Below, piece after piece: positions 7,970 through 16,521 of a stretch of 64,000 nt of DNA. Positions within the stretch are counted from its first letter, which is position 1; every line of letters begins with the position of its first letter. The notes beneath the pieces are model-generated. The model ran no database searches. It saw only the letters and a program-made list of their open reading frames with translations, and had not been told where the DNA came from. Location: assembly GCF_001984105.1 (NCBI RefSeq), contig NZ_MTQM01000008.1, positions 620,001-684,000 of the forward strand, written 5' to 3'. The position numbers were made by a program, and so were the translations under genes. The DNA comes from Microbacterium sp. CSI-V (GTDB taxonomy: Bacteria > Actinomycetota > Actinomycetes > Actinomycetales > Microbacteriaceae).

Positions 7970-8290
7970 ATGAATCGCTACATGCTGCTGGATGGTCCGC
8001 TGCGAGGCCACGCTGTCGACGAGCTACCTGACGGCTACGAAGTGTCCGAAATATCAGATCGGATTGGAGTTTGGACAAAGACCCAAGAGGACTTCGACGA
8101 GCTGCACGCCATCCTCGAGCTGATGACCTCAGCGCAGGCGCGTCTGGACACGCAGACTCTTGGGGAGGCTCCGGATGGTACGCCCATCGTGGCGAACAAC
8201 GACGACACTCGTCAGGCAATTAGCGACATGCGGGAGGCCAACGCACGGCAAGACCGTCTGCTGCGCCGGATGGCCCCCGATCTCTACTGA
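7970..8290 (+). CDS. Hypothetical protein (106 aa)
   Basis: The ATG at 7970 lies 7 nt after a -10-like CAGAAT, fitting a leaderless transcript; an in-frame ATG at 7961 falls inside that box. The product (MNRYMLLDGPLRGHAVDELP...) is soluble and acidic with a central DFDELHAILELMTSAQARLD helix. No recognised domain. It sits directly behind the dead AAA+ gene and lacks the GGATGCC words, so it may be imported DNA. Confidence 0.55.
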   Translation: MNRYMLLDGPLRGHAVDELPDGYEVSEISDRIGVWTKTQEDFDELHAILELMTSAQARLDTQTLGEAPDGTPIVANNDDTRQAISDMREANARQDRLLRRMAPDLY

Positions 8291-8390
8291 CCTCGCTCGC
8301 CCCCGGCGTCCTTCGCCTTCGGGTGGGCGTAAGCCGGGGCCATATCGTCATTACGGCCGTACCCAGTGGGAATCTCATAGGCTGACCGTT

Positions 8391-8825
8391 ATGCCGCAGG
8401 ACGCATCCAAACAACGCAAGAAAGCGTTGAAGGACGCGCAACGTGCAGTCGACGCAGAGCTCACGCGTGAGAAGGGTGACTACGTACCCCCAGATCGGAC
8501 CGAGTGTGTCGAAAAGGAGTGGCATCAGTCGCTGGACGAGAGTGGAGACATTCGGGTTGAGATCCGCGTGTGGCGGCACGAAGGTCGAATGGTGGACTTC
8601 GTCCTGCTGGTTCAGGTCGGTGACTGGAGTCAAGACGGCTCATGGGAACAGGTCGCCCGAGTAGACTGCGCTGGAGGTCGCTGTCACATCCACCCGCCGG
8701 AGAGTCCCGATGAGCACAAGCTCATCCATCGGCTCGACACGGTGGACGACGTCGAAATCGCATACCGCGCTGCTAACAGCATCGCCATGACGGTTGCGGC
8801 TATGATCCGGGATAGGAGGTCGTGA
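8391..8825 (+). CDS. Hypothetical protein (144 aa), first of a coupled pair
   Basis: A TAGGCT -10 box stands 7 nt before the ATG at 8391 (leaderless pattern). The product has a lysine-rich N-terminal helix (DASKQRKKALKDAQRAVDAE), then a mixed alpha/beta region including RVEIRVWRHEGRMVDFVLLV and CAGGRCHIHPPES. I do not recognise the family. A two-nt gap separates its stop from the ATG of the next gene, whose ribosome site lies within this coding sequence, so the two are co-translated and may form a functional pair. Confidence 0.65.
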   Translation: MPQDASKQRKKALKDAQRAVDAELTREKGDYVPPDRTECVEKEWHQSLDESGDIRVEIRVWRHEGRMVDFVLLVQVGDWSQDGSWEQVARVDCAGGRCHIHPPESPDEHKLIHRLDTVDDVEIAYRAANSIAMTVAAMIRDRRS

Positions 8826-8827
8826 AC

Positions 8828-9259
8828 ATGGAAATCGCGTCCGAACTCGACAAGTTCCGAAACTCGATCAACATTAACCTTGCCGTCGGCGCTCTCGCCG
8901 ACGAAGAACTTCCGGTCGTCAACAACGACGGACACCACCCTGTCGTCGCCGCCCTCAGCAACGAACTGCTCGCGGTGCTCCTCGGGCGGATCGAGAAGGT
9001 TGGTGGGTACGCCAACGTCTTCGTGAGCAGCGAGAACAGAGTCACGATGCTGGCCTTCATTGATTCTTCGTGCGCCATCGGTGCTGCTGAAGCCGAGGAT
9101 CTCGCCTCCGACGGGGAGCGGCCTGGTGTCGATGCGACCGTCGAGACGTTCCTTGACTACCTGATGATGAAGCCGAACGGCGTTCGCCTACCCGCGCGTC
9201 TTGACGATGAGCGGCCCTTCATCCCGGCACCGAAAGACATTCAGTTCGCTTCCGTCTGA
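8828..9259 (+). CDS. Hypothetical protein (143 aa), second of a coupled pair
   Basis: ATG 8828 is preferred over GTG 8822 because the strong AGGAGGT at 8814-8820 has proper spacing only to the ATG. The product (MEIASELDKFRNSININLAV...) is soluble and acidic, predicted alpha/beta, without a domain I know. A canonical terminator begins 11 bp after the stop, so 8391-9259 is a self-contained two-gene transcript. This layout would suit a toxin/antitoxin or immunity pair, but no sequence motif supports that reading. Confidence 0.65.
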   Translation: MEIASELDKFRNSININLAVGALADEELPVVNNDGHHPVVAALSNELLAVLLGRIEKVGGYANVFVSSENRVTMLAFIDSSCAIGAAEAEDLASDGERPGVDATVETFLDYLMMKPNGVRLPARLDDERPFIPAPKDIQFASV

Positions 9260-9270
9260 CGATCGACAAG

Positions 9271-9312
9271 AGCCCCCGACTACCCTCACTACCAAGCGGT
9301 CGGGGGCTTCTT
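9271..9312 (+). terminator. Rho-independent terminator
   Basis: Perfect 10-bp stem AGCCCCCGAC (9271-9280) with its complement at 9299-9308, followed by TCTTCGTT. It closes the hypothetical gene pair. The following 230 bp up to pdxH contain no gene. Confidence 0.85.
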
Positions 9313-9545
9313 CGTTCGGTGTCAGCGGCCCCTATTCGCAGTCGACGCAGCAGACACCAAGACGGCAGTCCTTCAAGATGTGCTCGCGTGATGGTCCGCA
9401 GGGGGGATCCCGTCCGACCGGGTGCTGACCGAGTTCGACCGTCGTGTAGCTGTGAGCACCGCTACTGACCGCACGAGATCACCTGTCGCGCGGTGTGCGG
9501 ATCGCCATACGCTCTTGCCCCAGCCACCCACCGGAGGACCGCGCG

Positions 9546-10187
9546 ATGAACGAGAATCCCCTCGCCCACCGGCTCGACTACACGCTCGCTGAGCTCGACG
9601 ACGGCGCGCTCGCCGCCTCGCCGATCGCGCTGTTCCAGCGGTGGCTGGCCGATGCCGCCGACCTGCCCGAACCGAACGCGATGGTCGTTTCGACGGTGGA
9701 TGCCACCGGCGCACCGACCTCGCGCACCGTGTTGCTGCGCGGGATCGACGACGACGGCGCGCTGTGGTTCTTCACGAACCGGCAGTCGCGGAAGGGGCGG
9801 GCGCTCGCCGGGAATCCGGCGGTGTCGGTGCTGTTCCCCTGGTACGCGCTGCAGCGGCAGGTCATCGTCCTCGGCGCGGCGACGCCGCTGCCGGCGGAGC
9901 GTGACGACGCCTACTTCGCCTCGCGACCGCGCGGTTCGCAGCTGTCGGCCTGGGCGAGTCACCAGTCGGAGGCCGTGGCATCCCGAGCCGCCCTCGAGGA
10001 GCAGATGGCTTCTGTGGAGGAGCGGTTTCCCGAGGGGTCCCCGGTGCCGCGGCCGCCGCACTGGGGCGGGTACCGCATCGAGCCGCGCGAGATCGAGTTC
10101 TGGCAGGGTCGTCCGTCGCGGTTGCACGACCGGATCGTGTTCTCGCGCGACGGCGAGGGCTGGGCGGGGGTGCGGCGGCAGCCGTGA
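9546..10187 (+). CDS. pdxH: Pyridoxamine 5'-phosphate oxidase
   Basis: FMN-dependent enzyme that oxidises pyridoxine/pyridoxamine phosphate to pyridoxal phosphate. The 213-residue length is normal. Visible signatures are the FMN-binding TVLLRGIDDDGALWFFTNR and SRKGRALAGNP, and the C-terminal PHWGGYRIEPREIEFWQGR and SRLHDRIVFSR, which are diagnostic of PdxH. The ATG at 9546 follows GGAGGACC. The upstream extension of the frame is not protein-like. Confidence 0.95.
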   Translation: MNENPLAHRLDYTLAELDDGALAASPIALFQRWLADAADLPEPNAMVVSTVDATGAPTSRTVLLRGIDDDGALWFFTNRQSRKGRALAGNPAVSVLFPWYALQRQVIVLGAATPLPAERDDAYFASRPRGSQLSAWASHQSEAVASRAALEEQMASVEERFPEGSPVPRPPHWGGYRIEPREIEFWQGRPSRLHDRIVFSRDGEGWAGVRRQP

Positions 10188-10318
10188 CCTTCCACACGCC
10201 TTCGCGCAAGGGGTGCCCTCCGCCGACGCGAGGCCGAGCGTGAGCCGTAGATTCGGCATGACCTCATCCGTCGTGCGAGTCGCGGCATCCTGAGGTCGAC
10301 GTTCGGGGAGGCGGGACC

Positions 10319-11476
10319 ATGGCGAAGAAGAACACCGATGCGCGGCAGCTCGACGAGAAGGCTTTCGTCGAGGCGACGTCCGAGGCGAAGTCGCGCTACG
10401 GCCGGTTCAACCTCGCGATCGTCGGCGCGTCCGGTGTCGGCAAGTCTTCGCTCGTCAACGCGGTGTTCGGGCGCGACTGGGCGAAGGTCGGGCGCGGGTT
10501 GCCGGTCACGCGGGGCGTGCACTTCTACAGCGACGACTCGCTCGGCATCTGGGACGTGGAGGGGTTCGAGATCGGCTCGCCCGTCGCGCCGGATCAGCAG
10601 CTGCGCAACCACCTGGATGCCATCGCGGCCCACCCCGGCGATCACCAGATCTCCGTCGTCTGGTACTGCGTGCGGGCCGCCGACGACCGGCTCACCCCGG
10701 CCGACATCGCCGTGATCCGCGAGCTCGATGCGCGGGGGCTGCCGGTGATCCTCGCGCTGACCAAGGTCGATTGGATCAAGAACCCGATCACCGGGCACCA
10801 GGGGGTCGCGAAGGATTTGCAGGCGTTCGTCGACTGGCTCAACGACCCCGTCGACCCGGCGACGGGCGAGCATCTTCGTATCCCGTACCGACGGGTCATC
10901 CTCACCTCCACCCGCGACCGCCACGGGAAGGGGAAGGGGCACGGCCTCGGTGACCTTGTCACGCAGACCCTCGAACTCGCCCCCGACCGCGACAAGGACG
11001 CCTTTCGCATCGCACAGCGACTCAACCTCCCGTGGAAGAGGGAGATGGCGCGGCCGATCATCGCCGCGGCGTCCGCAGCGGCCGCGGGGGCGGCATCCGT
11101 TCCGCTTCCTGTCTCGGATGCTGTCACGCTGGCGCCGATCCAGCTGACGATGATGGGGCGCATCGCCGCCATCTACGACCTCGAGGTCAAGACAATGCTC
11201 TCGGCCGGAGCACTCGCGCAGTTTGGCGTGCAGGTGGCAGGGCGGGCGCTCGCCACGAGCTTCCTGAAGCTCATCCCCGGCGCGGGGATCGTCGTGAACG
11301 CGGCGGTGGCGGCGGCGCTCACGGCGGCGACGGGCGAAAGCTGGCTCAAGATCTGCGAGCTGCTGCACACCGGCAAGATCGACGTGCGCAAACTCGACCA
11401 GGAGTGGGCGAAGTACGCGCCGAGCTTCATGGACGTCGCGCGGAAGCTCGTCGAGCGGCGGGTGGGGCGGAAGTAG
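10319..11476 (+). CDS. Era/dynamin-like GTPase with hydrophobic C-terminal region
   Basis: The N-terminal 190 residues form a P-loop GTPase: G1 is GASGVGKSS, G3 is WDVEGFE and G4 is TKVD. The C-terminal half contains Ala/Val-rich hydrophobic helices (AAASAAAAGAASVPLPVSDA; AGIVVNAAVAAALTAATG) as in GTPases fused to DUF697-type regions that may associate with membranes. Role unknown; related proteins are linked to stress or envelope processes. The ATG at 10319 follows GGGGAGGCGGG. It appears to be monocistronic. Confidence 0.85.
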   Translation: MAKKNTDARQLDEKAFVEATSEAKSRYGRFNLAIVGASGVGKSSLVNAVFGRDWAKVGRGLPVTRGVHFYSDDSLGIWDVEGFEIGSPVAPDQQLRNHLDAIAAHPGDHQISVVWYCVRAADDRLTPADIAVIRELDARGLPVILALTKVDWIKNPITGHQGVAKDLQAFVDWLNDPVDPATGEHLRIPYRRVILTSTRDRHGKGKGHGLGDLVTQTLELAPDRDKDAFRIAQRLNLPWKREMARPIIAAASAAAAGAASVPLPVSDAVTLAPIQLTMMGRIAAIYDLEVKTMLSAGALAQFGVQVAGRALATSFLKLIPGAGIVVNAAVAAALTAATGESWLKICELLHTGKIDVRKLDQEWAKYAPSFMDVARKLVERRVGRK

Positions 11477-11643
11477 CGCCCGGTCCTCCGGACGACTGGC
11501 CGTACCCGCGTCGCGGACGCCACGGGCGCAGAACCTCAGTCATTCGCCCGAACTCCCGAGTATCCGGGGAGGAGCCTTGCCCAGACGGCATCCATCGCGC
11601 AGAGTGGGGAAGGATCCGCTCTCTCGTCCCCCCAGGAGCAGCC

Positions 11644-11766
11644 ATGACCCCCGTCATCGTCCTCGCCCTCGTCGGCGGTGCGTCGCTCGCCGTCACCGCC
11701 ACCGCTCTGTGGCGCACGCCCGCCACGCGCGACGCGCTGCGGCGGTACTTCCGCTCGGCCGAGTGA
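11644..11766 (+). CDS. Small single-pass membrane protein (40 aa)
   Basis: AGGAG lies 5-6 nt before the ATG. The product is one N-terminal helix (TPVIVLALVGGASLAVTATA) and a basic, amphipathic tail (RTPATRDALRRYFRSAE). Composition and ribosome site support a real small membrane protein of unknown role. It is too short for family assignment. Confidence 0.5.
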   Translation: MTPVIVLALVGGASLAVTATALWRTPATRDALRRYFRSAE

Positions 11767-11773
11767 CCGCGCG

Positions 11774-12388
11774 CTAGACCCTCGGCACCGGCCCGCCCGC
11801 GACCCACGCGCGTAGCGCGTCCAGGCGGGGTTCGTCGAGGCCCACGACGTCGACCGTCTTCACGCCGCCGATGCCGTCGGCATCCTTCCGCCCCGATCGG
11901 CGGACGAGCCCGTCGGGCATCCGGTGGGCGGTGAAGTCGAGCGTCGGGTCGACGACCACGACCTCGTCGCCCGGGGGCAGATCGCGGGCTCGCTGGATCA
12001 GCGCCCGCACCTTCCAGTGCTCCCACAGCACGTTCGGACCCGTGTCCACGCGGTCGTCGGTGGGGGCGGCCGGGAGTTCGGCGGTATCCGGGAATCGAAC
12101 GGCATCCGCGAGACCGAGGTGCTCCGCCAGGGCGCGGAGGGCGTCGGGATCCGTGAGGCGGCGGGTGTGCCAGACGATGTCGGCGCCCGCGGCGGCCAGC
12201 TCGCGGATGCCGTCGACCATGGGCCGGCGGAAGAAGAACCGGCCGTCGGGGGTCACGGCGCCGTCGCCCGGAACCGGGAGCGGCGCGTACTCGCGACCCT
12301 CCCTCATCGCGGCGTAGTCGCGGGCGGGAGAGTCGATCTCGACGAGCAGCACTCCCTCGACGCCGAGCAGGATCGTGTGGCGGCTCAT
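11774..12388 (-). CDS. HAD-like hypothetical protein
   Basis: The 204-residue soluble protein starts at MSRHTILLGVEGVLLVEID, resembling HAD-superfamily proteins in which the DxD nucleophile loop is altered (GVEGVLL instead of DxDGT). It contains IVWHTRR and a later EVVVVDPTLDF segment in the place of the HAD acidic motif. The missing first Asp suggests no classical phosphatase activity. The start is supported by a leaderless promoter (CAGACT-gccggg-ATG on the minus strand). It stands alone, downstream of the acyl-CoA synthetase/DUF1295 pair. Confidence 0.6.
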   Translation of the reverse strand: MSRHTILLGVEGVLLVEIDSPARDYAAMREGREYAPLPVPGDGAVTPDGRFFFRRPMVDGIRELAAAGADIVWHTRRLTDPDALRALAEHLGLADAVRFPDTAELPAAPTDDRVDTGPNVLWEHWKVRALIQRARDLPPGDEVVVVDPTLDFTAHRMPDGLVRRSGRKDADGIGGVKTVDVVGLDEPRLDALRAWVAGGPVPRV

Positions 12389-12407
12389 CCCGGCAGTCTG
12401 CCAGGCG

Positions 12408-13343
12408 CTACCGCGGCACCTCGACGCCCGCGCGCACCGTCAACGCCGGCACCAGCACGGGCGTGCTGTCGCGGTACGCGCGGTAGTCGGCGCGATCGCC
12501 CCACTTCACGTCGGCGCGCTTCTCCAGAAGCGGGATGCCGCTGACCCGGGTGAGCAGCAGGATCACGAACAGCGGCGACAGCACCGCCACCCACTGCCAG
12601 CCCTGCAGCACCGGCACCGCCACGAGGAACACGCCGACCCACACGAGGATCTCGCCGAAGTAGTTGGGGTGCCGCGAGCGCGACCACAGGCCCGTGCGGA
12701 TGAACTCGCCCTTGTTCGCCGGATCGGCGCGGAACGCCTGCTTCTGCAGGTCGGCGACGACCTCGAACACCATGCCCACGATCCACACGACGATCCCCGC
12801 GATCGCGAAACCGTCGAGGGGCGCGCGGTCTCCGGCATCCGCGCTCATCGCGATCCACGCGGCCGACGCGGTGAGCGACACCCAGAGGCCCTGGATCGCC
12901 CACACCTGCAGGAAGCGCAGCGGCTTCGTCTTGATCTCGTCGAACCGGCCGTCCGACCCCGAACGGTGCACGCGGGCGAAGAGGAACGAGCCCAGGCGTG
13001 CCGCCCACACGATCACCATCGCCGCGAGGATCCACCCGCGGGCGTCCTGACCGGGGGCGAGGAGGGCGACCGCGACCGACACCGCGATGAAGGTGAGGCT
13101 GCCGGTGAGGTCGAAGAAGCGCTCGGTGCGGCGGAGCGCCGAGGGGATGAAGACGAGGAACTGGATGACGAACGCCGCCGCCACCGCGAGGGCGAACACC
13201 GGGATGCCGGCCACCCGCGCTCCCGAGAAGCTTCCGGCGACGGCCAGCCCCGCGCCGATGAGCACCGCCACGATCACGGCGATCAGCGCCGAACGGTTCT
13301 GCGTCGCGCGCGAGCCGGTGGAGGGGGGAACGGGGGCGGTCAT
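12408..13343 (-). CDS. DUF1295 / steroid 5-alpha-reductase-like membrane protein
   Basis: A 311-residue integral membrane protein with about eight hydrophobic segments. The C-terminal signature SRHPNYFGEILVWVGVFL followed by GIPLLEKRADVKWG is typical of the DUF1295/ICMT-like fold found in steroid reductases and methyltransferases; the NADPH- or SAM-binding end is conserved. The substrate is probably lipidic but unknown. Its ATG overlaps the stop of the acyl-CoA synthetase gene by 4 bp, so the two are translationally coupled and may act on the same lipid. Confidence 0.85.
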   Translation of the reverse strand: MTAPVPPSTGSRATQNRSALIAVIVAVLIGAGLAVAGSFSGARVAGIPVFALAVAAAFVIQFLVFIPSALRRTERFFDLTGSLTFIAVSVAVALLAPGQDARGWILAAMVIVWAARLGSFLFARVHRSGSDGRFDEIKTKPLRFLQVWAIQGLWVSLTASAAWIAMSADAGDRAPLDGFAIAGIVVWIVGMVFEVVADLQKQAFRADPANKGEFIRTGLWSRSRHPNYFGEILVWVGVFLVAVPVLQGWQWVAVLSPLFVILLLTRVSGIPLLEKRADVKWGDRADYRAYRDSTPVLVPALTVRAGVEVPR

Positions 13344-15181
13344 GACGGGACTCCTCGGTACAGCGACGCGATCGTCTCGGTGGCGCGATGCACCACCACG
13401 CGACGCTTGATCTTCATGGTGGGGGTGACGAGTTCGCGGTCGTCGAGGTCGGCGACGACGAGCTCGAAGCGGCGCACCTGCTCGCTGCGGGCGACCAGCG
13501 CGTTCGCGGCGTCTACGGTGCGCTGCAGGTGCGCGTGCAACCGCGGCTCGTCCACGGCGCGCAGGTCTGTCGGGGTGCGGACATCGAAAGGCAGACCGGT
13601 GGATGCCGCCCACGCGGCCGCCTGCTCGGCATCCAGGATCAGGAGGGCGCTGAGATACGGCTTGCCCTCGCCGACCATGACCGCGTGCTGCACGAGCGGG
13701 TCGGATTCGACCGCGGACTCCCAGCGTGCGGGCACGACGGTCTTGCCGTTCGAGGTGACGATGACGTCCTTCAGGCGCCCCTCGAGCACGAGCCTTCCGG
13801 CGTCGTCGAGGCGGCCGAGGTCGCCGGTGCGGAAGAAGCCGTCGACGAACGCGTCCCCGTCGTGCCGCGGGTCGCGGTACCCCGCGAACACGCCCACGCC
13901 CTTCGCGAGCACCTCGCCCTCGTCGCTGATGCGCACGGTCGAGCCCGGCAACGGCAGACCGACCGTGCCGGAGGCGATGCGCCCGGGCAGGTTGCCGGTC
14001 AGCGGCGCCGTGGTCTCGGTGAGGCCGTAGCCCTCGATGACCGGAACCCCCAGTCCGCGGAAGAACAGCGACAGCTCGCCGTCGAGGGTCGCGCCGCCCG
14101 AGAGCATGTAGTCGACGCGGCCGCCCATCACGGCGCGGAGGCGACGGTAGAACAGGACGTCGAAGACTCCGTGGCGCACCCGATGACCGAGCGGGGCGCG
14201 GCGGGGAGTGCCGGCATCCCGCAGCTCGGCGAGGCGCCCCTCGGCGACGGCCGTCGCACGCGCCCGGGCCCACACGCCCGACAGGCCCTTGGCGGCGGCC
14301 TTGTCGCCCGCGGCGGCCTGGATCTTCTGCAGCACCCGAGGGACCACGACCAGGAACGTGGGGCGCAGCGTCGCGAGCGTCGGGACCACGGCGGCGGCGT
14401 CGGACAGGTGCGCGATGCGCATGCCGCTGGCGATGCAGATGAGCTGGAGGCCCCGCGCGAGGACGTGCGCGAGCGGAAGGAAGATGATCGTGTTGCCCCC
14501 GGAGTGCACCACCTCGCGGTAGGCCGCGGCGATGTTCAGGACCTGGCCGAGGAAGTTCGCGTGGGTCAGCACCGCGCCCTTCGGTTCGCCGGTGGTGCCC
14601 GACGTGTAGACGATCGTGGCGGGATCGTCGTGTCCCGCGCGCGTGCGCCGGTGCTCGAGCTCGTCGTCGGCGACCGCCACGCCGTGCGTGCGGAGCGCGT
14701 CGAGATCGTCCATCCCCCAGACCCCGATGGCGCCGTCCGCGGATGCCAGGGCGGAGGTCAGCAGGTCGACGTGCGTCGCGGTGCCCCCGATGCCCACGCG
14801 GATCCGCGCGTCGGCGACGATGGCCGCCACCTGGCTCGGTGACGAAGAGTCGTAGACCGGAACGACGACCCCGCCGGCGAACCACGTCGCCAGGTCGGCC
14901 ACCGCCCACTCGTACCGCGTGGGCGCCATGATCGCGACGGCGTCGCCGGGCCCGAGGCCGATGGCGATGAGGCCCTTCGCGAGGGTGCGCACCTCGTCGA
15001 GGAAGGTCGCGGTCGACACGGGAACCCACGCTCCGGTGCCGTCCGGGTCGTTCGGGCTCGCGGCCGGAGGCACCTCGAAGGCGGCGTGATCGGGCGCCTC
15101 GGCGGCACGACGGACCAGCAGATCAGTGACGTTCGCGTAGGCGTCGAGCGACGCCAATGCCCGCGTGTGCGACTCGCGCAT
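13340..15181 (-). CDS. Long-chain fatty-acid-CoA ligase (AMP-forming)
   Basis: Activates fatty acids to acyl-CoA via acyl-adenylate. The 613 residues match the FadD15/Faa group. The AMP-binding P-loop TIVYTSGTTGEPKGAVLTH, the adenylate motif EGYGLTETTAPLTGN, and the hinge/lysine region LEGRLKDVIVTSNGKTVVP are visible. The start at 15181 (MRESHTRALASL) has GGGAG upstream; 40 further upstream codons in frame are low-complexity and rejected. First gene of a two-gene operon with the DUF1295 protein, divergent from the LacI regulator. Confidence 0.92.
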   Translation of the reverse strand: MRESHTRALASLDAYANVTDLLVRRAAEAPDHAAFEVPPAASPNDPDGTGAWVPVSTATFLDEVRTLAKGLIAIGLGPGDAVAIMAPTRYEWAVADLATWFAGGVVVPVYDSSSPSQVAAIVADARIRVGIGGTATHVDLLTSALASADGAIGVWGMDDLDALRTHGVAVADDELEHRRTRAGHDDPATIVYTSGTTGEPKGAVLTHANFLGQVLNIAAAYREVVHSGGNTIIFLPLAHVLARGLQLICIASGMRIAHLSDAAAVVPTLATLRPTFLVVVPRVLQKIQAAAGDKAAAKGLSGVWARARATAVAEGRLAELRDAGTPRRAPLGHRVRHGVFDVLFYRRLRAVMGGRVDYMLSGGATLDGELSLFFRGLGVPVIEGYGLTETTAPLTGNLPGRIASGTVGLPLPGSTVRISDEGEVLAKGVGVFAGYRDPRHDGDAFVDGFFRTGDLGRLDDAGRLVLEGRLKDVIVTSNGKTVVPARWESAVESDPLVQHAVMVGEGKPYLSALLILDAEQAAAWAASTGLPFDVRTPTDLRAVDEPRLHAHLQRTVDAANALVARSEQVRRFELVVADLDDRELVTPTMKIKRRVVVHRATETIASLYRGVPS

Positions 15182-15346
15182 CTCTCGCTCCCGCGTCGGG
15201 TGGTGCGGGCCGCCTCGCGGACGGGCCCGCGGTGGGCAGGGTGCGCCACCATCTGATGTCTTCGAAGCCCGGGGCCGTCCGGATTTTGTTGCGTTCCCCA
15301 ACTTACCTCTTGCGCTCCGACCGGACGTGGTTTAGCTTTGCCGTCG

Positions 15347-15367
15347 AAGCGCTTCCCGGAAGCGCTT
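15347..15367. promoter_or_regulatory. Tandem LacI-type operators upstream of lacI-family gene
   Basis: Two copies of the palindrome AAGCGCTT (15347-15354 and 15360-15367), centres 13 bp apart, directly before the LacI-family start at 15390. The same core recurs upstream of the transporter operon at 16444. This indicates autoregulation by the adjacent regulator. Confidence 0.8.
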
Positions 15368-15389
15368 AGACAGCTACGAGGGAGTCGCT

Positions 15390-16406
15390 ATGGCAGGCAT
15401 CGACGAAGTCGCCCGCGCCGCGGGCGTGTCGATCAGCACCGTCTCCTACGCGCTGAGCGGCAAGCGCCCGGTCTCGGCCGAGACGCGACGCCGCATCCAG
15501 GCCGCGGTGCACGAACTCGAGTACAGCCCCAACGCCGGTGCCCGCATGCTCGCCGGCAGCCAGACGCACATCTTCGCGCTGTCCGAGCCGCTGCGCGCCG
15601 ACAGCCACGCGCCCAGCCACATGGCGTTCATGCACGCCATGACCGTCGCCGCCCGCCGCAAGGAGTACGACATGCTCCTGCTCACCGACGAAGACGCGTC
15701 GGCCGGCATGAAGCGGGTCGCGGCGAGCGGACTCGTGGATGCCATCCTCGTGCTGGACGTCGCCCCCGACGACGCGCGCGTCGCGATCGCCCGCGCCAGC
15801 GCGACGCCGACGCTGTTCGTCGGCATCCCGAACGACCACGACGAGCTCGTGTGCGTAGACCTCGACTTCGAGCGCGCGGCCGTCGAGGCCGTCGACCGAC
15901 TCGCCGACGCGGGGCACCGCGAGATCGGCCTGATCGGCGGATCGCGTCGCGCGTACGAGAAGTCGAACTTCCCGCCCCGCGTGCGCGCCGCCGTCGTGGC
16001 GCGCGCGGCCGAGCGCGGCGGGCACGCCCGGGCCGTGGCATCCGGCGAGGTCGTCACCGACCGCGCCCACGTGCGCGAGTCGGTGCGCGAGTTCATCGCG
16101 GCCGGCGTCACCGGGATCGTGCTGCACGCCCCGGAAGAAGTGCTGCAGGTCGTGCTCGTCGAACTCGCCACGCTCGGCAAGAGCATGCCGGGCGACGTCT
16201 CGATCGTGTCGGTCGGCAGCAGCTTCGACACCGACACGCAGCCCACCCCGGTCGACTCGATCCCGCTGGTGCCGCAGAGCTCGTGCGAGCTCGCGGTCGA
16301 CCTCGCCATCGAGCTGATCGCCGGACGCCCCGTGGCATCCGGTCTCCATCTCATCCCACCGACCTATCTCGAGCGCGGCTCCGTCGCCGCGGCTCCCTCC
16401 GACTGA
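15390..16406 (+). CDS. LacI-family transcriptional regulator
   Basis: The 338-residue protein has an N-terminal helix-turn-helix (IDEVARAAGVSISTVSYALS) and hinge helix (YSPNAGARMLAG), followed by a periplasmic-binding-protein-like sugar domain. It likely represses the downstream ABC transporter/GH31 operon until a xyloside-type sugar binds. AAGCGCTT operators occur both before its own gene and before the transporter operon, 38 bp after its stop. The ATG at 15390 is preceded by GAGGGAG. Confidence 0.93.
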   Translation: MAGIDEVARAAGVSISTVSYALSGKRPVSAETRRRIQAAVHELEYSPNAGARMLAGSQTHIFALSEPLRADSHAPSHMAFMHAMTVAARRKEYDMLLLTDEDASAGMKRVAASGLVDAILVLDVAPDDARVAIARASATPTLFVGIPNDHDELVCVDLDFERAAVEAVDRLADAGHREIGLIGGSRRAYEKSNFPPRVRAAVVARAAERGGHARAVASGEVVTDRAHVRESVREFIAAGVTGIVLHAPEEVLQVVLVELATLGKSMPGDVSIVSVGSSFDTDTQPTPVDSIPLVPQSSCELAVDLAIELIAGRPVASGLHLIPPTYLERGSVAAAPSD

Positions 16407-16443
16407 CCCTCCCATCTCCACAGCCTGCGTCGTTCGCCCATTA

Positions 16444-16457
16444 TCGAAGCGCTTCGA
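16444..16457. promoter_or_regulatory. LacI-type operator upstream of sugar ABC operon
   Basis: Perfect 14-bp palindrome TCGAAGCGCTTCGA, 65 bp before the binding-protein start. It shares the AAGCGCTT core with the sites before the lacI-family gene, so one regulator probably controls both units. Confidence 0.85.
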
Positions 16458-16521
16458 CGCATCCGCCCCCGCTAGCGGACACCCACCAACCCAGCGGATC
16501 ACAGTGAAAGGAGTGCCAACG

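Noticed and set aside
12375..14030. 551-codon plus-strand frame opposite the DUF1295 and acyl-CoA synthetase genes
   Set aside because: Histidine/arginine-rich antisense shadow with no ribosome site; both minus-strand genes carry clear family motifs.
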